Source: Puffinus mauretanicus
Lineage: Eukaryota > Chordata > Aves > Procellariiformes > Procellariidae
Assembly: GCA_023333565.1 (NCBI GenBank)
Contig: JAJKFH010003627.1
Span: forward strand, 8,909,501-8,973,500
Reading direction: 5' to 3'
Length of the DNA stretch: 64,000 bases
This document shows, piece after piece, positions 37,555-51,998 of the stretch (positions are counted from its first letter, which is position 1; the number at the start of each line of letters is the position of its first letter). A program made the position numbers and the translations under genes. The notes beneath the pieces are model-generated. The model was given only the letters and a program-made list of their open reading frames with translations. It made no database searches and was not told the DNA's origin.

Positions 37555-40500
37555 CTGGGGAGAAAGGAAGAAGACATTAGGAACAAGTTCTCACTTCTAA
37601 TGGCAATGAAAAACAAAGTGATGTAAAGCATCTGAAGCAGTTACTTGGAGGAACTGAAATAAGGTTCACATTAGGAATAAACACTTTAACTTGCATATTC
37701 CTATTTTCTCTGGACAATGACCTTCACACACCGTCTGCGAAGACATGTTACGTTCCAAATTCGGATGCAGTGTGCAAATGCCTTGCACAGAGAGAGTGAC
37801 AGAGAACAAACACAGTACAGTTTAAGGCAGTGGTTTCATACCCACTTCCCTGAGACTGCAGTTTCACAAACACTTCAGACATGAAAAAGCCAGTATCACT
37901 GTCAATGCTTGCTTTCAGAGAAGCTTTTATGCAGCTGAGCAGTGAACTGGAAGTAGGAACAGAACCAGGTTAAAACTAATGCTTTTTATTTTCCTGGGTT
38001 ACTTTTAGTTTAGGTTCAGTTCCTCGGTCTGGCTTTCTTCACGGCAGAATCCAATGAAACTATCATAGTTGCTTAAAGAAATGCCCATGGAACCACAACC
38101 TACACTGATATCCAGTGAACACTGCAGCAACCAGATGATGTAAGTTATGCAAGCACAGACACACACACAAATTAAATGTATTAAATTGTAGAAGCACAAT
38201 GATTACACATAAATAATTCTATTGACTATGGAAATTTTTGAGTCTGCTTCCTTCTAGATTTTGTCCTTTGTCCCTAATTTTTCTACCTCCCTCCCCCATA
38301 AAGGTCCAAACTCCTTTACCATGACCCGTCCAGGGTCAAGAAGCAGCAATACTTTGGCTAGTCTGGATTTACTTCAGATTGGCTGTACTGGGTTCGACAA
38401 AAAGTCCATCTGTCTCCAAATCCTGACTCTGACTGTGGCCTGAAATTCTCTTCTACCATTTAACCGTTTTCAAGTCAGGGATTTCATGTGCCAGGTATAG
38501 CTTCTATGTATTTGGCAACCCTCATTGATTTCTCTTCCATGAGCTCAGAATCCTCCTGGATCCATATGGACTTTCAATCACTTCCCTTTCCTGATTTTGA
38601 ATACGGCTTCTCTGAGCTTCATTTATACTAGAAAAGATTGTGAACAATTAGTTCCCTTCCACTTCCCTTGGGAGATTGTAAACATCTATCATATCCTTCC
38701 CTTAAATATATCGGTCAAAAGTTCTTAGAAAACAACCAGTCAAAAGGAATAAATAAGTCTCATTTCTTTACAAAAGATTAAAAATGACACAGGAACATTA
38801 AGACGACTGACATCAAGTGATTGTTTACAGCCTTAAATCGTTTTCCTGATAGACACTACTTTCTGCAATCAGCACAGTTAGGGGAGTCCCTTTCAAATAA
38901 AAGAGTTCTGTTCTTATTTACTATATCCCTCCGCAGAAACTACAGGACGAGGGTGTGGGACAAACACACAAGCTCGAGGCAGCCCACGTGCCAAACAGCT
39001 TTGAACCTGACACAAGCTGGTGAGACACACAAGGCAGACAAACAAAGGTGATAAACAGAAAACTCTGATGGTTACTTTTAGATTTGGGGAAGTTTTTGAC
39101 ATGGCATTACTGACAGCCCCTGCCAACCATTACAAGCTGGGAACTGGGAACTGTCAGAAGATCGTATTTTGGAGTGGAGTAAGGAAAGAGGGAATATGTA
39201 GGCTAAAAGCAACTTACTTTGCTAACAAGATAATGTTTTTGTTTAATTTTCCTTCATCTGAAGAATTTCTTTTGATGCATTGGCAGCAGGCTCCCTCTCC
39301 AACAGGAATGCTATTTCCCGAAGTCTGCTGCAACAGCAGTAGGTTGTTGTGACCTCTAATGGCACCATGCCACAGTCCTATCCTTGGCCTGTCTCATACA
39401 TTGACTTTTACTGGACAGTATACGTTACTGTGGTTGTTTTCCCACACTCTCAGAAAAGAGATCAAAGGATTGCATGTCAAGGGCTGCAACCTCCCATCTA
39501 CCAAGCTTTTCTTATGCCAGGTTTGCTCTACCACCCAGAAGTTAACACCCCACACGACTTGGAGGCCATCCGTTATACTATATTAAAAAGCACATTAAAG
39601 AAACACAGTTGACTAATGCGCTCAGAAAATTCTGTTTTTCTCATCTTGCCAGCTAATTAGTAATGCCTTCATAGTGAATGCTCAGGAATGAAATATGACT
39701 ACTTTAGGACTGGATATGGCAGCATTTGGGATGGGGATGCTCCCCATTCCCATCATCCAGAGAGAAAACACAAACAAACCAAACAACAATACAGAACATT
39801 CAGTACAGATTATGAATAGCCAAATGGGAGATATCTCTTCAGCAGCCCCCACAGTCCAACAACACATGGCATCCAACAAGTTTGGAAGTTGCACAAATCA
39901 CAGTGTTATCATTCAAAACTGCTGAATGAAGCTCAATAAAAGATGAAGGACTTCACTGCCAAGTGTTGACTCGCAGCAGGAATGAAGGTGGCACAGATGT
40001 CCTCAGTGCCCATTCGTCTAGCCTAGCACCCTCACTGGAAGCCAGGAGCAGGAGCCACAAGCACTAACAGGAAAAGCTAATGGCTGGGCAGGGGAGAGGC
40101 ACTAGATCTTTTTGATTGAGCTGGAACTCTACTAGAAGATGGACACTACACTGCTGCTGAGGTGAATACTTGCATTTGGCACCTTGCTCACTGGCACAGG
40201 ATGGAAAGACAAGACCTTCTTCAGAAGGAGCTTCTGTATCTTCTTGGGGCAAGGTTTTAAGGATCAGCAGATGCTCCTGTGGCTGATCTGCAACATTCCA
40301 CAAGACAATGAAGATACCTACAACAGGAAACCACTGGCAGGATCTTTTAACACAGCTGGGTCAAGGTGGAGGGTCATTTGAAATCACCACTGCAAAGACT
40401 ACTATCACAGATAGTGACCTGCAGGACACAAAGCAGTGTTCATCTCCAGACTATGACTAAAGAAAATCAGGCACCAGGAAAGCAGGTGCATTATGTAAAG

Positions 40501-40573
40501 TTAATTGATGGAGCATGCTTTCTTCAGGGTAAGAGAGAAATTGAGAGAAATTCTTCAGGGTGATGAGCATAGT

Positions 40574-40800
40574 CTGCCTTATATACCTATGTACTGAGTG
40601 ATAATAATGGGTACAAGTAAATGGTACAAATGCTACAAAGAAAAATTCCTTCCTGTTTCAAGTAACAGGATTTGTATACAGCCGCTGGCTCAATACTGAT
40701 CTGTCAAGGACTGAAAGCAAGAAAGCAAGTTTTGAAAGGATAAAAGAAAGGCCAAATCTTCAAGACCCGAGCCACAGAGACTGCACCAGTGTATGCACAA
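40574..40800. repeat. duplicated segment pair, copy A
   Basis: Shares blocks in order with 41447-41610: TCTGCCTTATATACCTATG versus TCTGCCTTGTATACCTGTG, AAAAATTCCTTCCTGTTTCA versus AAAAATCCTTCCTGTTACA, AAGTAACAGG versus AAGCAACAGG, and a later GACCC-x-GCCACA block. Direct orientation. Confidence 0.65.
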
Positions 40801-41446
40801 CATGACCGGTATCCCAATGATCTAGGCAATAACTGACACGTTCTATCTTCATGCAGTAGCTTCTGGGCAGATTAAAAAAAAAACCTGTTCTACAGAACAG
40901 TGGCAGAAAGGCTACCAAACCAGTCTGGATGTCATACACATTGATGCTAAACTTCTAAACAACTTATACTAAACCATTACCTGATTTAGTAGCAAATCTG
41001 ATCAGCAGCAACCCGGGTATGCTGCACCTTGGCCACAGAACCCCTCCATTGGGGTGGGACAGCAGCGGGAACAGCTGGCACCCAGCGAAGCGAGTTTCTC
41101 TGGGGTAGGCATATTCTTAAGGGAGAGGGATAGAGCTCGTGATTGGGACTTACTTGCATTGAACACAGCAAAGAACAAAGAACAGGGCAACCCAAGATCA
41201 GTGTATCAGGGGAGCACATTTTGTTCCTGATAACTGTCAGATTTCTCCATTCATCCATCGATTTTATTTTCTGGTTTTTTTTTAAAAGGCACCAGCTGCG
41301 TACAACCCCTGCTTTAACATGAACCCGTGCTTAAAAGAAAGATTGTTTTATTAGGGCAACAGCTATGCAAACAATTTGTTTTGATTCTTTTTTTTTCGCC
41401 CCAGATGGTTTACCCAAGTTGTGAAGAACAGACATAGTGGTGGGTG

Positions 41447-41610
41447 TGCTCTGCCTTGTATACCTGTGCACCAAGGAAGGGCACGAGGGGCCTGAGTATA
41501 CGTGTTCTGAGTACTAAAAAGGAAAAAAATCCTTCCTGTTACAAGCAACAGGTATGCGTGCATTCATCTCTTGCTTCCAGGACCCAGGCACACAGCCAGC
41601 TCAGGTGTAA
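41447..41610. repeat. duplicated segment pair, copy B
   Basis: Partner of 40574-40800, about 870 bases downstream in the same orientation. Insertions and deletions between shared blocks indicate an old event. No known repeat family was recognised. Confidence 0.65.
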
Positions 41611-42802
41611 TAGAATTCATTAGCTCAGACACATCCCCATCCAAGCACGTCTCTAACTCTTTGAGGGCCATTTCCAGTCTGGAAAAGTTTCAGCTACTTT
41701 TTTGCAAGGCAGAACCCCATCAAATCAACCCAGCAGACATGTCTCAGCACCATATACCCAGAAACATGAATCATGTAGAGCACGGTGCAGAGACCTGCAG
41801 GGCTCCATGGAAGGTCAGCTCAGACCAAGCAGCACTTATTAGCTGCCATTTATTGCTGGCACAGAGGCGGCTCCCGCAGATCCACCGGCTCTACATCATG
41901 TTTACCCCGGACAAGGACAGCTGGCAGCACTGTACCATGGCTACCTTGCACTGTCCATGGAATCCTTCAGACATGCTGAGCAGGCAGGAACAGAACAGCT
42001 CGGGCAAAACCATGCACTTCTTCCCTGTCACTCTCCTCCCCTATCCCGTATGGATAAAAGGTGAATTCGTCTTTGAAATGCATTTAATCTTTGGCCTCTT
42101 CCCAGCTGCCAAACAGGGAGCCCAGCAGGTGCTAATTAGCTGCATGTTTTGTGAAATACAAACTTCCCACTGGAAACTGAATCCAAATACCAAACTCGTC
42201 TCGTGCAGATCATCCAACAGCCATTCAGTGGCCACAGTTTTGGTAACCGCTTGAAGGCTGAGTAAACCCAACAGCAATATCGCTTCCTGTGTACTGCTCC
42301 TGCTATTCACCCTCATGAGATTCAAGGCAGACGTTATCAATACTAAATCCTTCCTCCTCCTTCCTCCACCATCCTTAGGGCTACAGATGTCAGCTGTCCT
42401 GGGAGTGGCACGCATCTCAGCAGCAGCTCACCGGCAGCCCATTTTTTATTTGTGTTACCTCCAAGAGTTCACATCAGACAGAGCAAATTAAGGCAGTGGT
42501 TCTGCTTACCTGAAACCATCCGTATGGTAAGCATAAGAACATAGTGTACATACATATGTTATATATAGGGAGGAACGTTTGTGCTGTTTAATTCTAGTTG
42601 AGATATTAGGCAAGTGAACTTCTTCCAACAGTAAAAATATGTGGCTTTTACACAGCTCCTTCAAGTCAAAGGTTATAAGGTGATACATATACACACGTAT
42701 GTAAACATACATCCATATTCCTGAATTCACCCTCTCAGGTCCTCCAGCTGTTCTCCTCACTTCTGAAAGCAGTAAATGTCTTTATACTCTGAGAGAATCA
42801 AA

Positions 42803-42890
42803 CTCACTGAAGGTCAAAAGGCAAGTAAGTGACATAACTAGGAACAGAATGAGGCCTTTGACTCCTAGATAAGGAGCCCTCTGCAAAGGC
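42803..42890 (+). repeat. MIR-like SINE fragment
   Basis: The run CACTGAAGGTCAAAAGGCAA, then GTAAGTGACATAACTAGGAA and CTTTGACTCCTAG, follows the order of the 3' half of MIR (the 'GGTCACACAGCAAGTAAGTGGCAGAGC...GACTCCTAG' region). Only a fragment remains. Confidence 0.55.
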
Positions 42891-42992
42891 TTTCATCTTC
42901 AGATAGCCCTCTGGCTTACACGTTCTTCACATGGGTTGCCACCATTCTTTAATGATAAATTAATGGAAAGGAACACCAATATCCTGCATTTT

Positions 42993-43031
42993 CACCCTTA
43001 CTTTCTCCCTTACTTTCACCCTTACTTTCTC
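42993..43031. repeat. short tandem repeat, about three 12-bp units
   Basis: Three near-identical units of CCCTTACTTTC plus one or two variable bases lie head to tail. Confidence 0.9.
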
Positions 43032-44166
43032 ATTATTAAATAATGAACACATCACCAGGGCAAGCAATCTACTGCAGTTTTCTGCAGCTATAGTTTGTTT
43101 ATTATATTTTTTTCTTGTCATGGAGAATTTAGATTATTGAGGAGAGCGGGAGATTAACTCATTCATCTGTCAACCACTATGCACACACTATTACTATACA
43201 AACAAAGCAAGAAGCCTCTGCACATTTTCCTCCCATCTAGAGGAGGAGTTGACTACATTTATCTAAGAATCCTGAGTTATCATGACATATTCTATCAGCT
43301 TTGCCTTATAGCATCAGAAGATTCAAAGGCAGCTCAGGACTGCATGATTTCTCTGAATGCAAGCACATCTTGACTTCAGGTTGACCCTGAAATTTTCAGA
43401 CATTTGGAAAAACTAAAAGTAAATAGTTAGAAATTAGGCAGGCAGTGACCACACAGTGAGAACCAGCCTAAGTCTCAATTCTAGCCTTTTTCTCTGTTAT
43501 TTATGTGGAGGAGTGGAGGCCTTCACTGTAAATGTCAACAACACTTAACATTGTTGTTTCTAATGCATAAGCTTCTCACTTGTATCATTAAAAAAAGATG
43601 GGAGACCTTTCCACTCCACAGGGATTACTGCAGGCATCTCACAAGGTCTACCTTCTGCCTGCCTTGAAAGTAGGCAACTTGGGCTGTTCATGCATTCTCA
43701 AGTGGCCAAGAGAAGAGGCTGTAATTTTTCAAGTTGTCCATACCAGCCATCTTCCTCAAAAATCAGCAAGTCTACGTGTCCTTATTGCCAGCAGTAAGTA
43801 TTTGAATACCATGCATTAGGGCCGGGGAACAGTGTACTGCCACAGTTCTTTGTGTTTGCCCTGCAAGCCGTGGTCAGTGCCCATCTCCACAGCTGGTCAC
43901 CCAGCTGCCACACCTCTAGCCAGCACTTCTGTAGGGCACTGGGGATCAGCTCCAGCTGATCAGTGAAAATACTCTGACTGGACTGAGGTTGATAGACATG
44001 CCTGAAGCATGCCAGTCTCCTCTGCATATGGATCCCTGTCCCACAATAACAGAATGCCACGTGTGTGTCAGCGTCGCGGGGAGAGTAAGCTAAACACTAT
44101 CAATGTTATGGATTAAACAAATTGCAATATTTACAAACAAGCTGTAAGCACAAACCCAGTGCACAC

Positions 44167-44180
44167 TTTTTTTTTTTTTT
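44167..44180. repeat. poly-T run
   Basis: Fourteen T residues; no associated retroposon body was recognised. Confidence 0.9.
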
Positions 44181-47100
44181 ACACTACCCGAAAGTTCAGG
44201 TCTGTATAAAGTTCCTTCTTCAGCATTTTTTTCCTTAAGATCTCACTCCATACGAGGGCTGAGGAGTGATCTTTTACAGAAGGATTTGCCACCCTGGTGC
44301 CCAGCACGAGGCCACGGACCCAAGTCCCACCACATATTCTGTCCTCCAGCTCCCTCCCAGAAACATCATGTCCAGCTGTAGACACACAATATTATTTTTA
44401 TCTTACTGAAGCCGGGAATCCAGTGAGAACAACAGGTATCAAAATGAGTCTGAAATTCCTTGCACCGCTTCTTTTTATTATTGATCAACTAACTTTATGA
44501 GGTCTATGCAGGAGAAAGCAGCTACTAAGACTTCCAGAACTTAGAAGCAAATTGAAAACACGTGAACTGGCTCTCAAAGACAGTTAACTACAAACTGCAG
44601 GAATCTGTCCCCAAATCACATCTTGTGTGTAAATACAAGAGAATGGTTTCTTGAGGTCATTAGCTGTACTAGATTTAGGTGGTTTACTTGAGATACACCT
44701 TACTTACAAGAGGACTTAAAACTGCCACTACTTCCAATATCCCAATACTTCCACTGATGATTTTTAATGGTATTAAAACAAGACGCTTATAGTGTTCCAT
44801 AGATACAAACATAAAACAAAAGAAAAAAAGAAAGACTGAAGATGCATGGTACCTCCCTAACAATTTTAGGAAAACCTGGCATGTGTTAGATGTAAGCTCC
44901 AGAAAGCCCTTAAGGCCTTTTTTTATAAAAAGATATGAAAAAAATACATAACATTTGGACTCTTCATTTACATCGTAGTTTTGGAGCCTTCAGGGATTTT
45001 TTTTTTTCAAGCTTTTCTTCACAAGCAAGAGTTTGTTTTTTCGGAATACAAGCGTAGCTCCTAACATAATCCCAGGGCTTGGAAAGTTGGAACATAAAAA
45101 CAATTATGCCAAAAAATGGGCAACATTTTACAATAACCATGCATTAACCATTTTGATCCAAACTCAAGTTTGAGGCACAGGAAGCAATAAAGCCTGTAGA
45201 AACAGGCTAATTCACGCCAAATGAAAATGGTATTTGAAAGATTCACAATGTGCTGTCCAAAGACAAGTGGGAAAAGAAATACAGTTGTTACAGAGGGCTG
45301 TTCTTCCCTTTGTTGCTGCATTTTTGATGCCCCTTCACAGGTGGCCAGATAATGTCTTCAAGGCCAAAAAACTCAATAACTACTACAGTGATTCCTAATT
45401 CTCCTGACCCTTGCAGAAGCACTAAGATGTGTCACTTCAAAACACAACAGCCAGAGAAGACCTGCTCTTCCCTCTAGGAGGTAAAAGATAGGAATAATAT
45501 CCATGTCTCAATTGCACTTCAACACTTCTGGGAAGAACTCCAATATGGAGTCATCCAATTAACTACAAACTTGGGGTTTGACATCTCCCTGGGGCACCTT
45601 TCCCTTCTCAGTGGGTTGGGAGAAAGGCTATTCTTTAAGCACATTCAACAGCAAAGCATCAATTTTGACTGAAATAAGGGACTGCACTGGAGGGTTGTAC
45701 TTTCATCAAGAGAGCTCAAGAGCAAGAGTTGATTTAACTTCAAAATTCACAATATAACTTCCCTTTAGAGGCTTTATTCAGTAATGAAAAGCTGATCCTC
45801 TACCTCTTCTGAAACTTTTAATTTTTTTCCTTTCAACCCTTTCATTTAATTTCTTGAGGCTATAAAATCAGCTAGATTCCCTAGAGAAATAGCAACATTT
45901 TTATAGCTATATTCCCATGTGATAATGGCAACCATTACCAATTTTGGTCAAATGTAAAATTCTATTGGAAACTAGTTCAGAAATCTGCCTCAGACTCAAG
46001 AAGAAACAATAATCTTGCGTTAATACCTACTCTAAACAGAACTAACGGCTATACATGCTTGTGCTTCTTGCTTGTTTGTTAAAGGAAGAACATACGAAGA
46101 ACAAAAAAAAATGCTCACAGTACAAAAATCATCTGTACAACAGAGTACAGCTAACAAAATAAAGACAAGGTTGGAGAATTAAAGCAGAAAAGAGACACCT
46201 CATTATCAAGCAGACCCAGTCAAATGTAGGGAAGGTGTCTGCATGTGGTACTCCAGCCTCTATAAAGAGCTGGAAGAGTAGGTTGGAAAAGACCTACTTT
46301 TCTGATAGTTTTTCTTTGGTTCAGCTGTAAATTTCAATTGTGATGTCCAAGTGAATATGTTTTCTCAGAGATAAAGTATTGCTCATGCCAAGAAAGTTGA
46401 TGTGGAAGAAAAAGCTATGCAAGAAAAGAACACGCATGAAAAGAGAAGAGATTTCCTCCCAATAACATTTTGATATGCCAACTTTTGCACGCCTGGAAAC
46501 TCAACATTTTCACTCAAGATGAATGACCTCTCCCCCATGAGACTCATGAATCCACTGCTAAGCAGCACTGAACCATGGTTCTTCCCAGAAGCACTAACAC
46601 AAAAGAAAACATCCAAATAAAACCGAGTACAAGAACAATTAACCATTGCACAATATATCTATTAGTATTGGTGCTCTGGGCAAAGACTTGATTTCTTTGT
46701 CATCGAATGTGTCACCAATTCCAGATGCTCCTCTTGTACCAGATGAAAATACAAAGTCTCCTGGCCAGTAGTACATACTACATTTGATAGAACTGTAGCA
46801 CTTCAAACATGTTCTTAATATTCTCTTTTCACTGCGGGGGAGAAATTGCTTCCTAGATTCCTGGTGGGAGGCAAATTCTGAGATGGTGACAAGACAGTCA
46901 CTCCCTAAGAAATAAATATCACCTTCAAAGACAAACTGATCCAGGGCCAACAAAGCAGCCTCTCTGCTTAAAACAATCTAGCAGGAACAAAGGTAGAAGT
47001 GAAGACCTATAATTATTGCTAAGCAATGACACAATTACTGACTAAATGCATGGAAGAGATATATTACATGGATCATGTCTGTTTAGTTTTTTAGTATATG

Positions 47101-48418
47101 CTGTGCCATATGTTTTCACTTAAGTTCAAAAAAAACTGCAGCAACTCTCCGTCCTCGTTACACAGAGAGGATGCCAGATACTAGCTACTCTTTCTTATGA
47201 AAACCTTTTATATTCTTTAAGCTGCATGTACTGAGAAATTCTATTAATAGTCAGGTATTTCTCCAGTCTTGTTTGTTGCCCTTCTCCAAATAACTTTTTC
47301 CTTTTGCTTTAGCTACAGAGGTAAACTTGGGGAGGAGGCCCTCTGGGATTAATAATCTCACTAACACTATAAACAATTTTTCCATTGCTTATTCATTGAC
47401 GAATTTAACCCTGAAAGCAGTGCACATGCTAGAGGATCTCTGCAAAAAAACAGATAGCATGTGCATGTTCATACCTCTGTAAGTTACACTGATAGAAGCA
47501 CTGCTAGAAAAGGGTGCAAATACAAAAGAAGAAAGTTCAATTTCAATAAAAAAAAAATCTCCATGTAACTCGTTTAAGAGCCTGAGATTGCTGCAGTCTC
47601 CTTGCTCTTCACTGAAAAAGCTGCAGGAGCAGACTTGGTCAGTGCTGCGAAAGAAAAATTCCTACAAGCAAATTAGATCCTCGCAAATGGTGAGACGTGG
47701 GAGGCACTCCAACATCCCAGCTAATGCTGAAACAATAGCCTGGGACACAGAAGGGTGCTCGGCAGCCTGAGCTGTCCCCAACAGGACATCTTGACATTTG
47801 TAACTTTCAGAGTTCCAACTTCTTGTTACAGTTTGATCTTCTCGATAACTCTTGAAGTTGACTAATTTCATCATGTTCCTGAATGACATCCCTCGCTTTG
47901 GCTAATACACACTAATAAACAAATTGGCAGCAGGGCACGGGCCCACTCTGTCCTACACGAGTCCATACTATTAAAGCGTTAGCACAGTCTCTGATGGTTT
48001 TCACCAGGGCCAACAAATACCCTCCTCTATAATTCTCACGCATTCATAGGTTCACAGGCTAATACAGGCCAGTGACCTTTCTTGATAGGAAGCCTGGATA
48101 TAGCCACCCTCTTTTGGGGGGGCAGGAAGTTAACCTGTTTGAACAATGAGCTCAACTGCCCTCAGAACAAGCATTTCACTTATTAATAGAGATGGAGTCA
48201 ACATTTCCAAGCGCTCACAGTGGCACATCCCATTTCTAGATTCTATCAAGTCACATAGTAGGAGACAACAAGCTCAACACAGTCTCATTTTTTAAAGTAA
48301 GTGCAGTCAAATATGACACTGGCCTGTTTGACAACACAGTCATTCTTCATAATTTAGAAAATCTTGATTCAAATTCTGAAAGATAATCTCATATGTTCAT
48401 AGCCAGCTGCAGAAGTCA

Positions 48419-48485
48419 CTGGGTGAAACTTAGAGCCACTGTTACACAAAAGACCAAACTAGATACTTGTAGCAACCCTTTGTGA
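48419..48485 (+). mobile_element. old CR1-like 3' tail
   Basis: The stretch GGGTGAAACTTAGAGCCACT, then CACAAAAGACCAAACTAGAT, resembles the terminal part of old sauropsid CR1 copies (the 'GGTGAAATTC...AGACTAGAT' segment) in plus orientation. It is short and diverged. Confidence 0.5.
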
Positions 48486-51400
48486 TGTCAAAAACTAATA
48501 TACTCACGCCTCTTCAGAAATATGACATATCTATTACTTTCCTTATTCTCTGCACACAGAGAAAGCAAGAGTTCCCACAAAGGGTTACAGACATCTGCGA
48601 TGAATGCAGTGACACCTTCAATCTGCTGTATCAGCTCCAACACTCCTGACAGTTGTCAGCTCCGCTTTTGTCCCAGGTCTCTGGGGATTAGGATCAAGTA
48701 ATTAGGATCAATCCTTGGTCCAGATCTTTGGTGAGCAGAGGCAGAGTCAACAAGTACAACATGTACTAAGACTCTCTGCCCATTTAAGACAGTTTAAGAA
48801 AAAGGTACAACCACTCCTCTTTATCTATTTCTAATAACTTGTAGAGGACACTCAGACCACTGTTCAAAAAGACTTTGCACAAGACTTCCTACCTGCCTCA
48901 TCTCAGAAAGTCCTGTTCATAAAGCAGTAGGGTCACCACCTGCTTGTTCCTGTGCTTCTTTCATTTAGCAGACAAGTAGTCACTAAAGTGGTTGACTAAC
49001 AACAGCAGCAGTTTCCAATCTGACATGAGATGGACTATTGCAGTAGGAATAATGCACATCTCGGAACCAGCATCATTTGGGAGAAAGTCTAAAAACTTCC
49101 ATATTGAGAACCATATTCACCTTGAGAGCATCTACACGCAAATGCTCTTGGAGAGAGTGGAGCACTTGGGTCATAAATCCCTCTTGCATGGGCTAATGGC
49201 CAAATCAGAAAATGACCAATGGAGAAAAGGAGCGAGCATTCTTTCATGAAGAAACACTGTTAAGCTTTCTATGTTATACTGAGTACTTTTTAGCATCTGG
49301 AGATGGAAGAATTGTCTTCACAATCACATTCTTTTTGAAGACAATGAAGATCCCTGATGAACTGTGTCAACATGATCAGCATACTGCCTTCTCCTTGATA
49401 TGATGGCCTTTAAAGAGTGGTAGCCCCGTCCTGAAAATTTCTGAGCCATTTCTACTCTTTTTCATGTAATTTATACAGACGTGTTACTCCAAATTAGTGC
49501 AGCTCAATAGACAATGCTCCTCAAAAGCTTTCCCTTAAAGATTGCAAGATTTGTTCTTGCAATCTTGGAATTGTTCTTTCTTGGGCCAGTAAACACCAAG
49601 TGATGGATGAAAAAGGACTTCTTTCAGTTTTTTTTCAGAGACCAAAAAAAGAAAAACTTAGCTAAAAGTCTGAAGAATAGAGAGAAACTTTAACAAGAGA
49701 AAGCAGAAATGGTGCATTAGCCTTCAAGCTGCTACGAATCTCTTGATTTCATAACTTTAGTGCTTTCAAGCCACCACAGATTGGTTTCTAGAAGTTTCTT
49801 GGAACATGCAGCATTACTGAAAGTGAGCTCATCCTGTAGCTATATTTCACACACAAAAAAAGCCATTTTGCACTTGGACGAGATCACAGTGACTTGAAAA
49901 TGCCAGGTGATATTCACCGAAGTTCTCAGCAAAATCTTCCCATTACCAGCCCAGCTACAGTCGGTGTCTATAAACACCGACCGCCTTTCCCAGTGTGATG
50001 CACGCCGGAAATCCCAGCTGATGGTGTCACAGGGCTTCCTAACGCACAGAGCAAAACCCCTGCCCCGTCTCTTTCAACACAGGCACTTCTCTCTACGCTT
50101 TCTCAGCCACCCTGACTGCTCTTTTTCCCATGCACATCCCAGCTCTGATAGTCTTCATCTCCCACCAGCACGTGACTGAGCTCCACGCTGCCTGCCTGGG
50201 TCAGTCGTTTGGATATCATTAGATTGCCCTGACTGAAAGCCTTAATGAGGTGCTGATCCTATCATCCAATCACTCAGCTGAGCCAGAATGCATCCCGTGG
50301 GATGGCCAGAAAAGACTGATGCAAGAATTCCAAGTGATGTGTAACATGAAAGGGCGCCATTCGCATCACTAGGACTCACAGCCTGTCAGCACGGCCATTA
50401 GAAATCCTGGGCTACAGAGATTTATAATTCAACCCTCCCACACACAGAACTTGCTCCAGACTGAAACTTGGCACAAAATTCAGTCCCAGGAGGGCATTAA
50501 AAAAATAACCCATTCAACGGTTTCTGTCCCATGGCTTCAGCTCACAGCCATTTAAATAATGGCAATTTCTCATTTCTCTTTTTAACTGAGGAAATCCAAT
50601 ATAAAACACCAGATTTACATAACATTGCAGTGGTGATACAAGCTGGCAACAAACCCAGGGAGAAGGCTGCCAGAGCCGTTCCGTCATCCCCTTTTGGTGA
50701 ATTTCTCCATTTGGATTCAGTTTAACGGAATGATTTTTATTAGGTCTATCTGACATCATGTGTAATCTGCAAATCCCACCTCCGCGTTGGTCAGGCAGCT
50801 TGCCCTAGCTTTGTACACCTTGTGAGCCTGTTAGAAGGGGACAAGCCCTCCTGTGGTCAACGCAGCCTTCCACTTGTGCTGCCACTCTTATTTCTTTGCT
50901 GCAAACTCTGCTGGCTGATTTACAGGACAGTAATTAGTTGCCTATTGAGCTGCAAAAGACTGACTGGACCAGGAATGGACATATAGAAAACAAAGAAGGG
51001 AATTGATGCAAGCCAAAAGAAATTTGTCGGTAGAGCCTTTGATTTGATCAGAGATTGTTCTAACAACTACAACACCTGCTTCCACGGAGAGAGACAGACC
51101 CAAGCCTATCAGTGGATGCAGTCCTTTCTCCACCAGGTATTTCAATTCCTACGGCCATCTGTAACCTTGAGTTTGTCAGGGTAAAAAAAAAAATCTTGTA
51201 AGTTGATGCAATGCCACAAACACTTCTTAATAAATACATCAGACTTCAGGAAGTCTGCAGCAAATGACTGCTGTGAGCGTAAGCCTTCTGCTCCACCACC
51301 ACTCACCCGGAGTGGCCTTTGGTGGCACATGCGGGATAGCAAGGAGCTTGTGTCACCCGCAAAATATACCATCTGGTGGATGGGCTACTGGCTCCCATCT

Positions 51401-51998
51401 CATCACCACCAGCACCACTCTTGGTCTCCCACAGCATACCTGAGATACCATGCTCCAGCTGCAGGACAAGGCATATTACAAATCATCATGAAAGCATCTG
51501 ACAGATTCTTCCTATTTGTTTTAAAAGTCCAAAAATAACACAACTATAAAATAATTATACAACCAAATGCTATGAAAAGAAAATGAAGATTTTTATCAGT
51601 GGTCAACCCCAAGGCTCCAAAACTCAGAAAGGGGAGTCTTTCCTGTTCTTTAGAGAATTACTGACTTAAAGGTACTTTAAATCAGTTTGGACTCTGCTGG
51701 TGTCAACAAAGATGCTACAAGATACGGCAGTCAATGCCAGAATGCTTCTTCCAGAATGTGGTCATAGGTCTAAATTGCCATTGTTGCACTGACTCTCCCC
51801 ATGTACTAAACCATCCTCCACATTCCATCTGTGAAAACCCGTTTGGGTTTCTAAGACCTACACATACAATGCTTCTCTGGACCAGGAGAAGAAAGCTGAG
51901 CTCAAGGGACCACCTGAGCTTTCAAAACAGAAAAACAAGATGGGGCAAGCATCTGCAGAACCACCTTCTTTTTCAACAGCTGTACAGTTTTCTCCTAC

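Larger units (their letters stand above)
37555..51998 (-). other. ST3GAL3 intron of 14.4 kb
   Basis: This intron lies between exon 51999-52093 and exon 37491-37554. It holds a pair of related segments (about 40574-40800 and 41447-41610), the longest open frame of the window (227 codons, 41571-42254, plus strand, no recognisable domain), a MIR-like fragment (about 42803-42890), a short tandem repeat (42993-43031) and a CR1-like 3' tail (about 48419-48485). Stretches 38-40 kb, 44-48 kb and 49-51.9 kb show only ordinary AT-rich intron sequence with short A or T runs. Confidence 0.8.
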
